Below, one piece after another: positions 8,983-17,021 of a DNA stretch of 64,000 bases. A model generated the notes under the pieces. That model worked only from the letters and a program-made list of their open reading frames with translations. It made no database searches and was not told where the DNA came from. Positions within the stretch are counted from its first letter, which is position 1. Every line of letters begins with the position of its first letter. Where the stretch lies: contig NZ_JASSUA010000003.1 in assembly GCF_030227115.1 (NCBI RefSeq), positions 1 to 64,000 of the forward strand, read 5' to 3'. The stretch comes from Marinobacter sp. SS13-12. Its GTDB lineage: Bacteria; Pseudomonadota; Gammaproteobacteria; Pseudomonadales; Oleiphilaceae. The position numbers and the translations under genes are program-made.

Positions 8983-9021
8983 TCATATAGTTCTTCTCCG
9001 ACTTGTTGTCCTCTCCGACTT
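8983..9021 (-). promoter_or_regulatory. Candidate promoter and operator of the DUF4212-symporter operon
   Basis: The 209-base gap upstream of DUF4212 holds two exact copies of TCTCCGACTT (plus strand, 8995-9004 and 9012-9021), 17 bases apart. Just downstream in the direction of transcription is a TATATG -10-like hexamer (complement of 8984-8989). The repeats would overlap the -35 region, as for an activator that contacts RNA polymerase. The repeats are seen directly; their role, for instance for a CrbR/ErdR-type regulator, is inference. Confidence 0.4.
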
Positions 9022-9116
9022 TACCCGTCAAGCGATATATAGATATTGGCAAAAGGTCTAATTCTCAGTTATTTGCCTGCTAAAACGTCTTCAAACGCGA
9101 CACAGTTCCAGGGTTT

Positions 9117-9827
9117 CTAACCTGGCCGATGCATGTTTTTAAGACGCCGGTAGTACTTTAGCTTGTCGTTGAGGCCCTGCAATGTGACAACGTCGTTTTT
9201 GTGAGCTCTGTTTATGACTGCCAGGGTCAATTCTGCGGTGGCGAGGGCATCGGCGGCTGCATGGTGGCGGGCACTGACCTCAAGGCCGAAAAAGTCAGCC
9301 CAGTTGTCCAGGCCCCGGCCTCCGGTTTTCGCATCGGGAAAAAAGGCCGGAAGCATCTCGGCCACATCAATCCAGGTGTGTGGTTGGGTGTATCCAAGGG
9401 TAGTTTTGAGCGCTTTTTCAAGGAACTTCTGGTCAAACGCTGAATGGTAGGCAAGGATCAGGTCGCCGTTCATCCATTCCAGCAGATGCAACAGGGCATC
9501 TTCGGTCTCGTGGCCCCGGGTCAGGGCTTCCGGGCCGATACCGTGAATCAGTACAGTCTCACTGATGTCCAGCTCCGGGCGCCGGAGAATAAGGTCGAAC
9601 TGATCACCCATGCCTATGGCATTTTTGTGGATAGCCACGGCTCCGATGGCAATGACTTCATCTTTTGCGGCGTTGAGGCCAGTGGTTTCAAGATCAAGCA
9701 CGATCAGCCTGCAATCGGACAGGCGCTGATCGCCGGCGGTTTTCGGGGTTGGCAGGTGTTCACGGTCGGGCCCGCCCGTGCTGCCGGCCCTGAGCCGTTC
9801 AATCCAGTCTTTGATCTGCTCCAGCAT
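9117..9827 (-). CDS. DnaQ-like 3'-5' exonuclease
   Basis: A 236-residue DEDDh exonuclease related to the epsilon subunit of DNA polymerase III. Exo I is VLDLETTGL (Asp and Glu), Exo II is AYHSAFD, and Exo III is HHAAADALAT with the catalytic His and Asp. Residues 1-38 are a variable N-terminal extension. The gene follows the DUF294 gene by 18 bases, so both are probably one transcript. The same pair next to acetate symporter genes occurs in pseudomonads (from memory). It is unlikely to be the replicative epsilon subunit because that protein normally has a clamp- and theta-binding tail not seen here. The substrate is unknown. Confidence 0.88.
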   Translation of the reverse strand: MLEQIKDWIERLRAGSTGGPDREHLPTPKTAGDQRLSDCRLIVLDLETTGLNAAKDEVIAIGAVAIHKNAIGMGDQFDLILRRPELDISETVLIHGIGPEALTRGHETEDALLHLLEWMNGDLILAYHSAFDQKFLEKALKTTLGYTQPHTWIDVAEMLPAFFPDAKTGGRGLDNWADFFGLEVSARHHAAADALATAELTLAVINRAHKNDVVTLQGLNDKLKYYRRLKNMHRPG

Positions 9828-9845
9828 AATGGTCGGCCCCGGGGG

Positions 9846-11762
9846 TCAGAGTTGATAGGTCACTTCCAGCTTCTGCTGCAAGCGCTGGGCCTGGCGGAAA
9901 GATTCGCGAAGAATTCGCCGGTCCAGTGGGTTGAGATCGTCGGGGTCGATATAGTTGGACAAGGGTTCATCCCGCTCCAGCATTTCCTGGTGGGCCCTCA
10001 TCCGGATGGCCTGAATGAGGCTATAGGCCTCCTGCCAGGCATTGGCATCCTTGGGGTCGAAGACACCTTTCTCCGCCAGCTTGTTCATGCGCTCCAGTGT
10101 ATTGGCTTCGCCAACACCATTGGCGAGGGCGAATACCCGGACCGCCTCCACGAAGGGCGCGAGCCCCTGGCGTTTCAGGTCCAGTTTTTTCTTCTTGCCT
10201 TCCTGGACATAGCGGAAGTTGCGGAACATGGTCAGAGGGGGTTTGCGGGTGATGGCATTGCCGGCCAGCATCTTCTGAAACAGGGCGTTCTTGCGGATGC
10301 GTGCGAGAACCTTGTCCAGCAGGGCGTCCAGTGGCTCTGTTGGCCCGAACACCGCTCTCATGTCGAGGAATATGGACGAGTACACCAGGTTTTGCGGGGT
10401 AGATGCGTCGATAAACCGGATGAACCAGTCGTCCCACTCACGGCCACTGAGGCACAGTTTCGGATTGCTGGCCATGATGTTGCCCTTGCACAGGGTGAAA
10501 CCACATTCTGCCAGTTCCTTGTTGATGGTTTCGGCAAACGGCAGAAGTTTTTCCCTTGCCTGGTCTTCGCTCATTCCCTCTGGTGTTTCGAACAGGATGC
10601 CGTTGTCCTGGTCCGTCAACAATGTCTGCTCCTGCCGGCCTTCGCTGCCGAAGGTCAGCCAGGTGAAGGGAATGCCCGGGTCGTGCTTCTTTATGTTCAA
10701 CTCCAGCACCCGGCGCACAGTAACATCGTTCAGGGTGGTAATGATTTTTACCACCTGACCGGAGTCTGCTCCGTGGGCAAGCATGGCGTCCACGAGCCTG
10801 GAAACGTCGGTTCTCAGGCTGACCAGGGTCCTTAGATGGCTGGCGGTGCCGATGGTACGGGCGAGATTGACCAGATCCACCCGTTGCAGGGAGAACAGGT
10901 CTCTCTCCGAGACCATGCCTATCAGGCGCTTGTCCTCATCCACCACACAGATATGGGCAAAGTGGTGCTCTGCCATGAGCATGGCGGCTTCAAAGGCGTC
11001 GGCCTGGGCTGTCAGGCAGCAGGGTTTTTTTGTCATCACCTGCCCGATGGGTGTGTCCAGCGGACCTTTCTCTTCCGCCACCATGGTGCGCAGGTCCCTC
11101 AGGGTAAAGATGCCCGTGGGGTGCCGCTCGTCATCGGTTATGACAATGCTGCCTACATTATTCTCGTGCATGCGTGCGACGGCCTTGCGCACTGGCAGGT
11201 CCGGTGAGCACACAATGGGGTTGCGAATGGCATAGCGTTCCAGGGGGGTGTCCAGAGAGTTGCTGGAGCCTATGGAGGCCATGGCGCCAGTCTGTATTCG
11301 CTGGTTGACCTGGTCCAGCAGGCTGCTGACACCCCGCAGGCAGAAATCGCGGAAAGGGTCACTCTGTGAGAACAGCGTGACAAAGGTGTCGTGTTCAATG
11401 CTGAGGCAGAAAGTGTCCCCGGAGGCGCGGTGAAGCGTACGGGTGGGGCGCTCGCCGATCAGGGCTGCCAGAGGAAAACACTCACCCTGGCTGATTTCGA
11501 ACGTGGTTTCCGTCTCGCCGTCCTTGTCCCGGGCGCGTTCGCCGCGAATGCGCCCCTGCTTGACGATGTAGAATCGTTTTACAGGGCCGTCCTCCGGCGA
11601 GAGTACGACATCGTCATCGGCATAGAACCGCAGGGAAGCGTGTTCTGCAAAATGGGCCAGATGTGAATCGTCCATGTTCGAAAATGGCGAATGCTCACGC
11701 AGAAAGGTCATAATGGCGCGTGTATTCTGGGGGCGTTCGCTGTCCTGGGGTGCGGCGGTCAT
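9846..11762 (-). CDS. Cyclic nucleotide-binding/CBS/DUF294 nucleotidyltransferase
   Basis: A 638-residue soluble signalling protein. The order is a cNMP-binding domain (about residues 15-130), a pair of CBS domains (about 175-295, with GIFTLRDLRTMV and GMVSERDLFSLQ), a DUF294 nucleotidyltransferase (about 330-470, with GSEGRQEQTLLTDQDNG carrying the metal-binding acidic pair) and a helical DUF294 C-terminal domain. The nucleotidyltransferase part resembles GlnD-type enzymes, so it may transfer a nucleotide to a protein or small molecule under cNMP or adenylate control (inference). It leads the transcript with the exonuclease gene. Ligand and target are unknown. Confidence 0.9.
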   Translation of the reverse strand: MTAAPQDSERPQNTRAIMTFLREHSPFSNMDDSHLAHFAEHASLRFYADDDVVLSPEDGPVKRFYIVKQGRIRGERARDKDGETETTFEISQGECFPLAALIGERPTRTLHRASGDTFCLSIEHDTFVTLFSQSDPFRDFCLRGVSSLLDQVNQRIQTGAMASIGSSNSLDTPLERYAIRNPIVCSPDLPVRKAVARMHENNVGSIVITDDERHPTGIFTLRDLRTMVAEEKGPLDTPIGQVMTKKPCCLTAQADAFEAAMLMAEHHFAHICVVDEDKRLIGMVSERDLFSLQRVDLVNLARTIGTASHLRTLVSLRTDVSRLVDAMLAHGADSGQVVKIITTLNDVTVRRVLELNIKKHDPGIPFTWLTFGSEGRQEQTLLTDQDNGILFETPEGMSEDQAREKLLPFAETINKELAECGFTLCKGNIMASNPKLCLSGREWDDWFIRFIDASTPQNLVYSSIFLDMRAVFGPTEPLDALLDKVLARIRKNALFQKMLAGNAITRKPPLTMFRNFRYVQEGKKKKLDLKRQGLAPFVEAVRVFALANGVGEANTLERMNKLAEKGVFDPKDANAWQEAYSLIQAIRMRAHQEMLERDEPLSNYIDPDDLNPLDRRILRESFRQAQRLQQKLEVTYQL

Positions 11763-11920
11763 AAACGCGCTCCGTTGTGGTTGTTATGTGCCTGAAGTGT
11801 AGACTAACTACAGGTAAGCGGGCCCTAAGATTTTCGTCGGATAGTCAATTATTAACGCTGTGGCGGGTGTGGGCCGGCGGGTGTTAAAGTCCCATCAACC
11901 CGACTGCAAATGATATCGAC

Positions 11921-12499
11921 ATGACGACCAAAGATGAGCGCCTTAGCTTTCTGGAGGAGATGAAGGACGTCCGTCGCATCCGGAAACCCAACAAGGCCGA
12001 CGTGAAGACTCCGAAGGAACTGACGCCGGGTCACCTCGAGCGGCAACGGTCAGCCATGGATCAGCCGCTGAAGGACCGTAACCCGCTGACCGCTGATATG
12101 GTGGAGCCGCTGACGGCACACGATGTCCTGTGCTGGCAGCGCCCGGGTGTCCAGAACGGGGTGTTTCGCAAGTTCCGTCTTGGGCAGTACCCGATTGAAG
12201 CACGCCTGGATCTGCACCGGATGACAGTCGAGGAGGCACGCCGGGAGGTGTTCGGCTTTATAAATGACTGTGTCCGCTACGGGCTAAGGTCGGTGATCAT
12301 CCTGCACGGCAAGGGTGAGCGTAACCCGGACGGTATCGCCCAGCTCAAGAGCTACATCGCCAAATGGCTTCCGGAGCTGGACGATGTGCTGGCGTTCCAT
12401 TCGGCACAGAAGCGTCACGGCGGCACCGGTGCCGTCTACGTCATGGTTCGCAAGAGCGACCGTGACAAGCAGCGCAACCGTGAAATTCACGGTGCCTGA
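11921..12499 (+). CDS. Smr domain DNA endonuclease
   Basis: A 192-residue protein. The C-terminal Smr (MutS2-related) domain runs from about residue 90 and shows LDLHRMTVEEAR, the ILHGKGERN active region and TGAVYVMVRK. The N-terminal part is charged and less conserved. E. coli SmrA and SmrB have this layout; SmrA is a nicking endonuclease, while SmrB cleaves mRNA at collided ribosomes, so either substrate is possible. The gene is divergent from the DUF294 gene, with 158 bases between them. Confidence 0.9.
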   Translation: MTTKDERLSFLEEMKDVRRIRKPNKADVKTPKELTPGHLERQRSAMDQPLKDRNPLTADMVEPLTAHDVLCWQRPGVQNGVFRKFRLGQYPIEARLDLHRMTVEEARREVFGFINDCVRYGLRSVIILHGKGERNPDGIAQLKSYIAKWLPELDDVLAFHSAQKRHGGTGAVYVMVRKSDRDKQRNREIHGA

Positions 12500-12541
12500 A
12501 GATAATCAGCCAAAACCGATGAGATCGGTCCGGAGGTAAGA

Positions 12542-12733
12542 GTGAAACAGTTGATGTTGGTACTTTTTGTGGCAGCGGCCCTGGTCGGGTGCAAGGACCG
12601 TGTTATCTGGAATGATAACGGCAAGGTCGAAGAGGCGACAACGGACCGTGAGGTCTGGGACTCCGAGGGGAAAATGCCGACTGGCGAACGAAAGATCTGG
12701 ACTGACAAGGACGGTAAGGACGTCGTCAAGTAA
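12542..12733 (+). CDS. Small lipoprotein with three W-D-GK repeats
   Basis: A 63-residue predicted lipoprotein: GTG start, hydrophobic segment, lipobox ALVGC with Cys19. The mature part is three short imperfect repeats: RVIWNDNGK, REVWDSEGK and RKIWTDKDGK, spaced about 15 residues. GGAGG lies before the GTG, and just upstream of it is a perfect 6-bp hairpin (12515-12529, ACCGAT/ATCGGT) that could affect ribosome access. I do not recognise a family. It lies between Smr and the molybdenum hydroxylase genes, with no clear functional link to either. Confidence 0.75.
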   Translation: MKQLMLVLFVAAALVGCKDRVIWNDNGKVEEATTDREVWDSEGKMPTGERKIWTDKDGKDVVK

Positions 12734-12774
12734 GGCCGTTCCGGCTGACAAACAATAAAAACTCAGCCGGGGCC
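12734..12774 (+). other. Stem-loop between the lipoprotein and hydroxylase genes
   Basis: GGCC plus CCGGCTGA pair with TCAGCCGG plus GGCC across a 14-base A-rich loop, with three unpaired bases in the left arm. There is no T-run, so it is not a standard terminator. It may stabilise or attenuate read-through into the 2Fe-2S subunit gene. Confidence 0.45.
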
Positions 12775-12803
12775 ATGGCTCCGGTAAACACGGGAGAGTA
12801 TTC

Positions 12804-13289
12804 ATGGCCGTGCGCCTGACTGTGAATGGCAAAAAGCAAACCGTTGAGGTTGAAAGCGACACCCCCCTGCTGTGGGTCGTTCGCGACGAACTTGGGCTTA
12901 AAGGTACCAAATTCGGCTGCGGCAAGGGGCTTTGCGGCGCCTGTACCGTCCACTTGAATGGACAGCCGGTACGTTCCTGCTCCACGCCGGTGGAAATGGC
13001 CGAAGGTGGAGATGTGACCACGATCGAAGGCCTGACAAGCGATGGCGATTTGCATCCCCTGCAACAGGCCTGGGTGGAACACGGGGTGCCCCAGTGCGGC
13101 TATTGCCAGTCAGGTCAGATCATGAGCGCTGCTCACTTGTTGCAGCACAACGAGTCTCCCTCCCGTGAGGATATTGTTGCTGCGGTAAGCGGTAATCTGT
13201 GTCGTTGCGGCACCTACTCCCGTATTGTTGCCGCCGTCGAGTCCGTGGTTGAAAACCGCGCCGGGCAGTCCAGCCGCGGGGAGGCGTGA
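12804..13289 (+). CDS. Molybdenum hydroxylase 2Fe-2S subunit (isoquinoline 1-oxidoreductase alpha-like)
   Basis: A 161-residue small subunit of a xanthine-dehydrogenase-family enzyme. The plant-type 2Fe-2S cluster is bound by [17 protein letters not shown] plus a further Cys. The second cluster lies in the helical domain with QCGYCQSGQ and [12 protein letters not shown]. It would pass electrons from the molybdenum site of the large subunit encoded next. The pair lacks a separate FAD subunit, as in IorAB-type aldehyde or N-heterocycle oxidoreductases, which pass electrons to a cytochrome or the membrane. GGAG precedes the ATG. Confidence 0.93.
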   Translation: MAVRLTVNGKKQTVEVESDTPLLWVVRDELGLKGTKFGCGKGLCGACTVHLNGQPVRSCSTPVEMAEGGDVTTIEGLTSDGDLHPLQQAWVEHGVPQCGYCQSGQIMSAAHLLQHNESPSREDIVAAVSGNLCRCGTYSRIVAAVESVVENRAGQSSRGEA

Positions 13290-13290
13290 T

Positions 13291-15495
13291 ATGACCATGA
13301 ATAGACGCGACTTCCTCAAGGTTACTGCAGGCACGTCTGGCGGGCTGGTGATTTCCCTGTCGCTGCCGGGCTGTGCCGGAATACAGACCGGTTACGATGA
13401 AAAAAGCGGCGACTGGAAGCCGGATGCCTGGCTTGAGCTGACGGCCGACGACAAGGTTTATTTCACCCTGGCCCGGGTAGAAATGGGACAGGGCACCTAC
13501 ACCGGCCTGACCACACTGATCGCCGAAGAGCTGGAAGTGGCCCCTGCTGCCATACAGCCCAGGTTCGCACCGGTGGCCCCTGAGTACCGCAATCCTCTGT
13601 ACAAGCTGCAACTGACGGGCGGAAGCACCAGCATGGCGACCAGTTGGCAGCCATTACGGATAGCCGGGGCCTCTGCCCGCATCATGCTGATCAGGGCAGC
13701 TGCCAGCGTCTGGGGCGTCAGCCCGGAAGACTGCCGGGCGGCTGACGGCCGGGTGGTGCACCCGAGCGGCGATGAAAGCCTGCCTTATGGCCGACTGGTG
13801 GAGCTGGCGGCGAAACAGGAGGCTCCAGGAGATCCCGATCTCAAGCCCCGCAACGAATGGAAATACATCGGCAAGAACCGGGGCCGCCTGGATGCCGAAG
13901 CCAAATCCACCGGCGCCCCGATCTATGGCATTGATGTTGAGCTGGACGGCATGGTTTACGCCGTTGTCACCCGTCCGCCCCGCTATGGCGCCCGCGTCCG
14001 GTCCTTCGACGATTCGGAAGCTCGCAGGTTGCCCGGTGTCCTGGACGTTTTCGACATTGAGCGGGGCGTTGCGGTGGTCGCCGACAAATACTGGCGGGCT
14101 CGCAAGGCACAGGATGCACTGACCATTGAATGGGATAACAGCGACGCCCTGAGCCTGTCGAATGACGAGGTTTTTTCTTCCTATCACAAGGCGGCCGACG
14201 AAGACCCGGGCGAAAGCGAACGCAGCGAGGGCGACTACGGAGATGCGGTCGAGAGTGCTGAACGCCTGGTTGACGCCAGCTACGAGCAGCCCTACCTGGC
14301 CCACGCCACGCTGGAGCCGATGAATGCGACGGCCTGGTATCGGAACAACGGAATTGAAGTCTGGGCACCAACCCAGGCACCGGATCTTGGCCGTATTGCG
14401 GCTGCCAGGGTAACCGACCTGTCACCGGATGATGTGACCATCCATACCACCTTCCTCGGTGGCGGTTTCGGGCGTCGGCTGACCAACGATTACATCGAGG
14501 AAGCCTCTGCGGTGGCGTTCAGAGTTGGCAAACCGGTCAAACTGATCTGGTCGCGGGAGGAAGACACCCGCCATGACCTGTATCGCCCGGCCATGCTGCA
14601 TCGCATGCAGGCCAGTGTCAGCGGTGATCAGGTTACCGGCTGGCACCACCAGGTTGTTGGCCCCCAGATACTGGACTGGTACGTACGCAACGCGGCGCCT
14701 GCGCAGTATCCCTGGGCACCGAAATTTCTGTACAACACGCTGGGTCGGGTGGGGCTGATGGCCGAGGGCATTGCCACACCAAAGGATCACTCCGCCATAG
14801 AAGGCGCCATCGAGTATCCGTACCGGGTGCCGAATCTTGATATCCGCCACACCCACACGGACCCGGGCGTGCCCGTTTCCTGGTGGCGGTCAGTCGGGTT
14901 TTCCCACAACGGCTTTGCGGTGGAAACCTTCATGGATGAGCTGGCCAGTGAACTGGGGCAGGACCCCTATCAGTTCCGGCGGTCGCTGATTGACCATGAG
15001 CCCAGGCATCTGGAGGTGCTCGATCGCGCCGTCAGGCTGGCGCAATGGGACGACCCGGCACCGGAGGGCCGGGCACGCGGCATAGCCCTGTTCCGCAGTT
15101 TTGGCACCTACGTCGCCCAGGTGGTCGAGGCCAGTGTTGAGGCCGGCGAAATCCGCGTGCACAAGGTGGTCTGCGCCGTTGACTGTGGCCAGGTGGTCAA
15201 TCCGGACATTGTGCGCGATCAGATCGAGGGTGGTGTGATCTTCGGTCTCACAGCGGCGCTTTATGGCGACATTACCTTCAGGGACGGGCAGGTCCAGCAG
15301 AGCAATTTCCACGATTACCCGTTGATGCGGCACGACCAGCGCCCGGAAGTGGTTGTCGACATTGTTGATAGTGACGAGGCGCCAACGGGCGTTGGCGAGC
15401 CGGGTGTTCCGCCGGTGATTCCGGCGCTGGGTAATGCGCTGTTTGCCCTGACTGGCAAGCGCCAGCGCAGGCTTCCCCTGAAAGCGCAGGTGTAA
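13291..15495 (+). CDS. Molybdopterin-binding hydroxylase large subunit (IorB-like), Tat-exported
   Basis: A 734-residue molybdopterin cytosine dinucleotide hydroxylase large subunit. The N terminus NRRDFLKVTAGTSGG is a twin-arginine signal, followed by a lipobox-like SLPGC, so the enzyme is probably exported folded. Molybdopterin-binding features include ARVEMGQGTYTGL, LTGGSTSM, FLGGGFGRR and the C-terminal GVGEPGVPP with the catalytic Glu. The start at 13291 lies 1 base after the stop of the 2Fe-2S gene; an in-frame upstream ATG at 13225 would overlap that gene and bury the Tat motif. Substrate cannot be told; IorB relatives act on aldehydes and N-heterocycles. Confidence 0.93.
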   Translation: MTMNRRDFLKVTAGTSGGLVISLSLPGCAGIQTGYDEKSGDWKPDAWLELTADDKVYFTLARVEMGQGTYTGLTTLIAEELEVAPAAIQPRFAPVAPEYRNPLYKLQLTGGSTSMATSWQPLRIAGASARIMLIRAAASVWGVSPEDCRAADGRVVHPSGDESLPYGRLVELAAKQEAPGDPDLKPRNEWKYIGKNRGRLDAEAKSTGAPIYGIDVELDGMVYAVVTRPPRYGARVRSFDDSEARRLPGVLDVFDIERGVAVVADKYWRARKAQDALTIEWDNSDALSLSNDEVFSSYHKAADEDPGESERSEGDYGDAVESAERLVDASYEQPYLAHATLEPMNATAWYRNNGIEVWAPTQAPDLGRIAAARVTDLSPDDVTIHTTFLGGGFGRRLTNDYIEEASAVAFRVGKPVKLIWSREEDTRHDLYRPAMLHRMQASVSGDQVTGWHHQVVGPQILDWYVRNAAPAQYPWAPKFLYNTLGRVGLMAEGIATPKDHSAIEGAIEYPYRVPNLDIRHTHTDPGVPVSWWRSVGFSHNGFAVETFMDELASELGQDPYQFRRSLIDHEPRHLEVLDRAVRLAQWDDPAPEGRARGIALFRSFGTYVAQVVEASVEAGEIRVHKVVCAVDCGQVVNPDIVRDQIEGGVIFGLTAALYGDITFRDGQVQQSNFHDYPLMRHDQRPEVVVDIVDSDEAPTGVGEPGVPPVIPALGNALFALTGKRQRRLPLKAQV

Positions 15496-15502
15496 ACACC
15501 GG

Positions 15503-15790
15503 ATGGCCACTGGCGCCCACGAGTCCGTTTTCAATGACGTCCGGGACTGGCTGCTGGCGGCTTTGAATTCCGGGGCTTCTTACGTTGGTGCCATGGGCTC
15601 GGTCCGAACCTCCGCCGAGCGCCGGGAACGGCTGGCATCGCTGGGAGTGGCGGAAGAACAGCTGGGCAGGCTGAGAGCGCCCGTCGGCATCAATATTCCC
15701 AGCAAGACCCCTGCCGAGATCGCCATTTCCGTGGTTGCGGACCTGATCGCCGTACGTCACCATTTGCGGGTGGCCCGCCCATCCTTATAA
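15503..15790 (+). CDS. XdhC-like maturation factor, C-terminal remnant
   Basis: A 95-residue reading frame matching only the C-terminal part of XdhC/CoxI proteins: GASYVGAMGSVRTSAERRERL, then LRAPVGINIPSKTPAEIA. Full XdhC proteins are about 250-350 residues, with an N-terminal domain and a Rossmann-fold NAD-binding part; both are missing here. It begins 7 bases after the large subunit, where a full xdhC often sits. The likely history is an internal deletion that removed the 5' two thirds of xdhC. It may still be translated, but it should not do the molybdenum-cofactor sulfuration and insertion job alone. Confidence 0.65.
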   Translation: MATGAHESVFNDVRDWLLAALNSGASYVGAMGSVRTSAERRERLASLGVAEEQLGRLRAPVGINIPSKTPAEIAISVVADLIAVRHHLRVARPSL

Positions 15791-15837
15791 TGGAAATCAT
15801 CAAGCGCTGAACCGGCGTGTCTGTTCCGAGGTGCCTT

Positions 15838-16464
15838 TTGTTTGACGTAACCCGCTACGCCATTGCCGCGCAATCCATCATTGATGCAGGCCGATTTCTG
15901 TACGGCCAGGGCTGGTCTCCGGCCACCAGCAGCAACTATTCGGCGCGCATCGACGATGAACATATTGCCGTTACCGTCTCCGGTCGCCACAAGGGGCAAC
16001 TGGTCGCCGGCGATGTGATGGTGGTGGATCTGGCTGGAAAAGCCGTTCAGAGCAACGCCCGCTCATCCGCTGAAACACAGCTGCACACCGTTCTTTACCA
16101 GACCTTCCCGGAAGTCGGTGCGGTATTGCATACTCATTCGGTCAAGGCGACAGTGCTGAGCCGGCTGCTGCCGGCCGGAAAGCCTCTGACATTGCAGGGA
16201 TACGAGTTACAGAAAGCCTTTTCAGGCATTGATACCCACGAATCAGAGCTCACGGTGCCGGTTTTCGACAACACCCAGGACATTCCTGCGCTTGCACGGC
16301 AAACCGGAGAATGGTTCCACCAGCATCCCGGGCAGCCGGGCTACCTGATCCGCGGACATGGCCTTTATACCTGGGGCAGGACCATGGCAGACTGCTTGCG
16401 CCATGTTGAAGCCTTTGAATTTCTGTTTGAATGTGAGCTTGAAACCATGAGGGTCCGCCGATGA
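15838..16464 (+). CDS. mtnB: Methylthioribulose-1-phosphate dehydratase
   Basis: A 208-residue class II aldolase-type zinc enzyme of methionine salvage that dehydrates methylthioribulose 1-phosphate. Conserved parts are IIDAGRFLYGQGWSPATSSN, the zinc-site HTHS motif in VGAVLHTHSVKA and IRGHGLYTWG. The TTG start at 15838 is chosen because GAGG lies 6 bases upstream; a GTG at 15817 would add 7 residues without a ribosome-binding site. It overlaps mtnD by 4 bases. mtnA and mtnK are not in this window, and no riboswitch-like leader is seen. Confidence 0.92.
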   Translation: MFDVTRYAIAAQSIIDAGRFLYGQGWSPATSSNYSARIDDEHIAVTVSGRHKGQLVAGDVMVVDLAGKAVQSNARSSAETQLHTVLYQTFPEVGAVLHTHSVKATVLSRLLPAGKPLTLQGYELQKAFSGIDTHESELTVPVFDNTQDIPALARQTGEWFHQHPGQPGYLIRGHGLYTWGRTMADCLRHVEAFEFLFECELETMRVRR

Positions 16465-17021
16465 CAACCTTGAGTATTTTTGACCAGAGTGCACCCGAAA
16501 CGCCTCGCATCGTCACCGAAGACGCCGGCAAGATTGCCAACCTGCTGGCGGAGCACGGTGTGCGGTTCGAACAATGGAACACCCGGGACCTGCCCGCGGA
16601 CGCATCGTCAGACGATATCCTGGAAGCCTACGCAGGCGAGATTCAGGCCCTCAAGGACGAGTGTGGGTTTCAGGCAGCAGACGTGATCAGCCTGAACCCG
16701 GATAACCCCCAGAAGGAGGCATTTCGTAACAAGTTCCTGGACGAGCATGTACACAGCGAGGACGAAGTTCGGTTCTTCGTCCGCGGACAGGGCCTGTTCT
16801 ATCTGCATTTCGGCGACCAGATATACGCCGTTCTGTGCCAGAAAAACGACCTGATCAGCGTGCCGGATGGCACACGGCACTGGTTTGATATGGGCCCGGA
16901 GCCTGCGTTTACCTGCATTCGCCTGTTCACCAATCCCGAAGGCTGGGTTGCAGATTTCACCGGCGAGGACATTGCCAGCCGGTTACCCCGTTATGAACGC
17001 CTGGCAGGAGCCGCCGGATGA
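16461..17021 (+). CDS. mtnD: Acireductone dioxygenase
   Basis: A 186-residue cupin enzyme that oxidises acireductone to the keto acid precursor of methionine. The metal site is HVHSEDE (His-x-His-x4-Glu pattern with EVRFFVRG) and the later His in DGTRHWFDMG. Nickel or iron in the site decides between off-pathway and on-pathway products, which sequence does not show. Starts and ends overlap mtnB and mtnC by 4 bases, so the three are translationally coupled. Confidence 0.95.
   Translation: MTTLSIFDQSAPETPRIVTEDAGKIANLLAEHGVRFEQWNTRDLPADASSDDILEAYAGEIQALKDECGFQAADVISLNPDNPQKEAFRNKFLDEHVHSEDEVRFFVRGQGLFYLHFGDQIYAVLCQKNDLISVPDGTRHWFDMGPEPAFTCIRLFTNPEGWVADFTGEDIASRLPRYERLAGAAG

Noticed and set aside
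9444..10835. A 463-codon open frame opposite the exonuclease and DUF294 genes
   Set aside because: It spans two real genes on the other strand and has no signature of its own.
15791..15837. Possible SAM or related riboswitch before mtnB
   Set aside because: Fewer than 50 bases separate the XdhC remnant from mtnB, too short for an aptamer, and no conserved riboswitch sequence is present.
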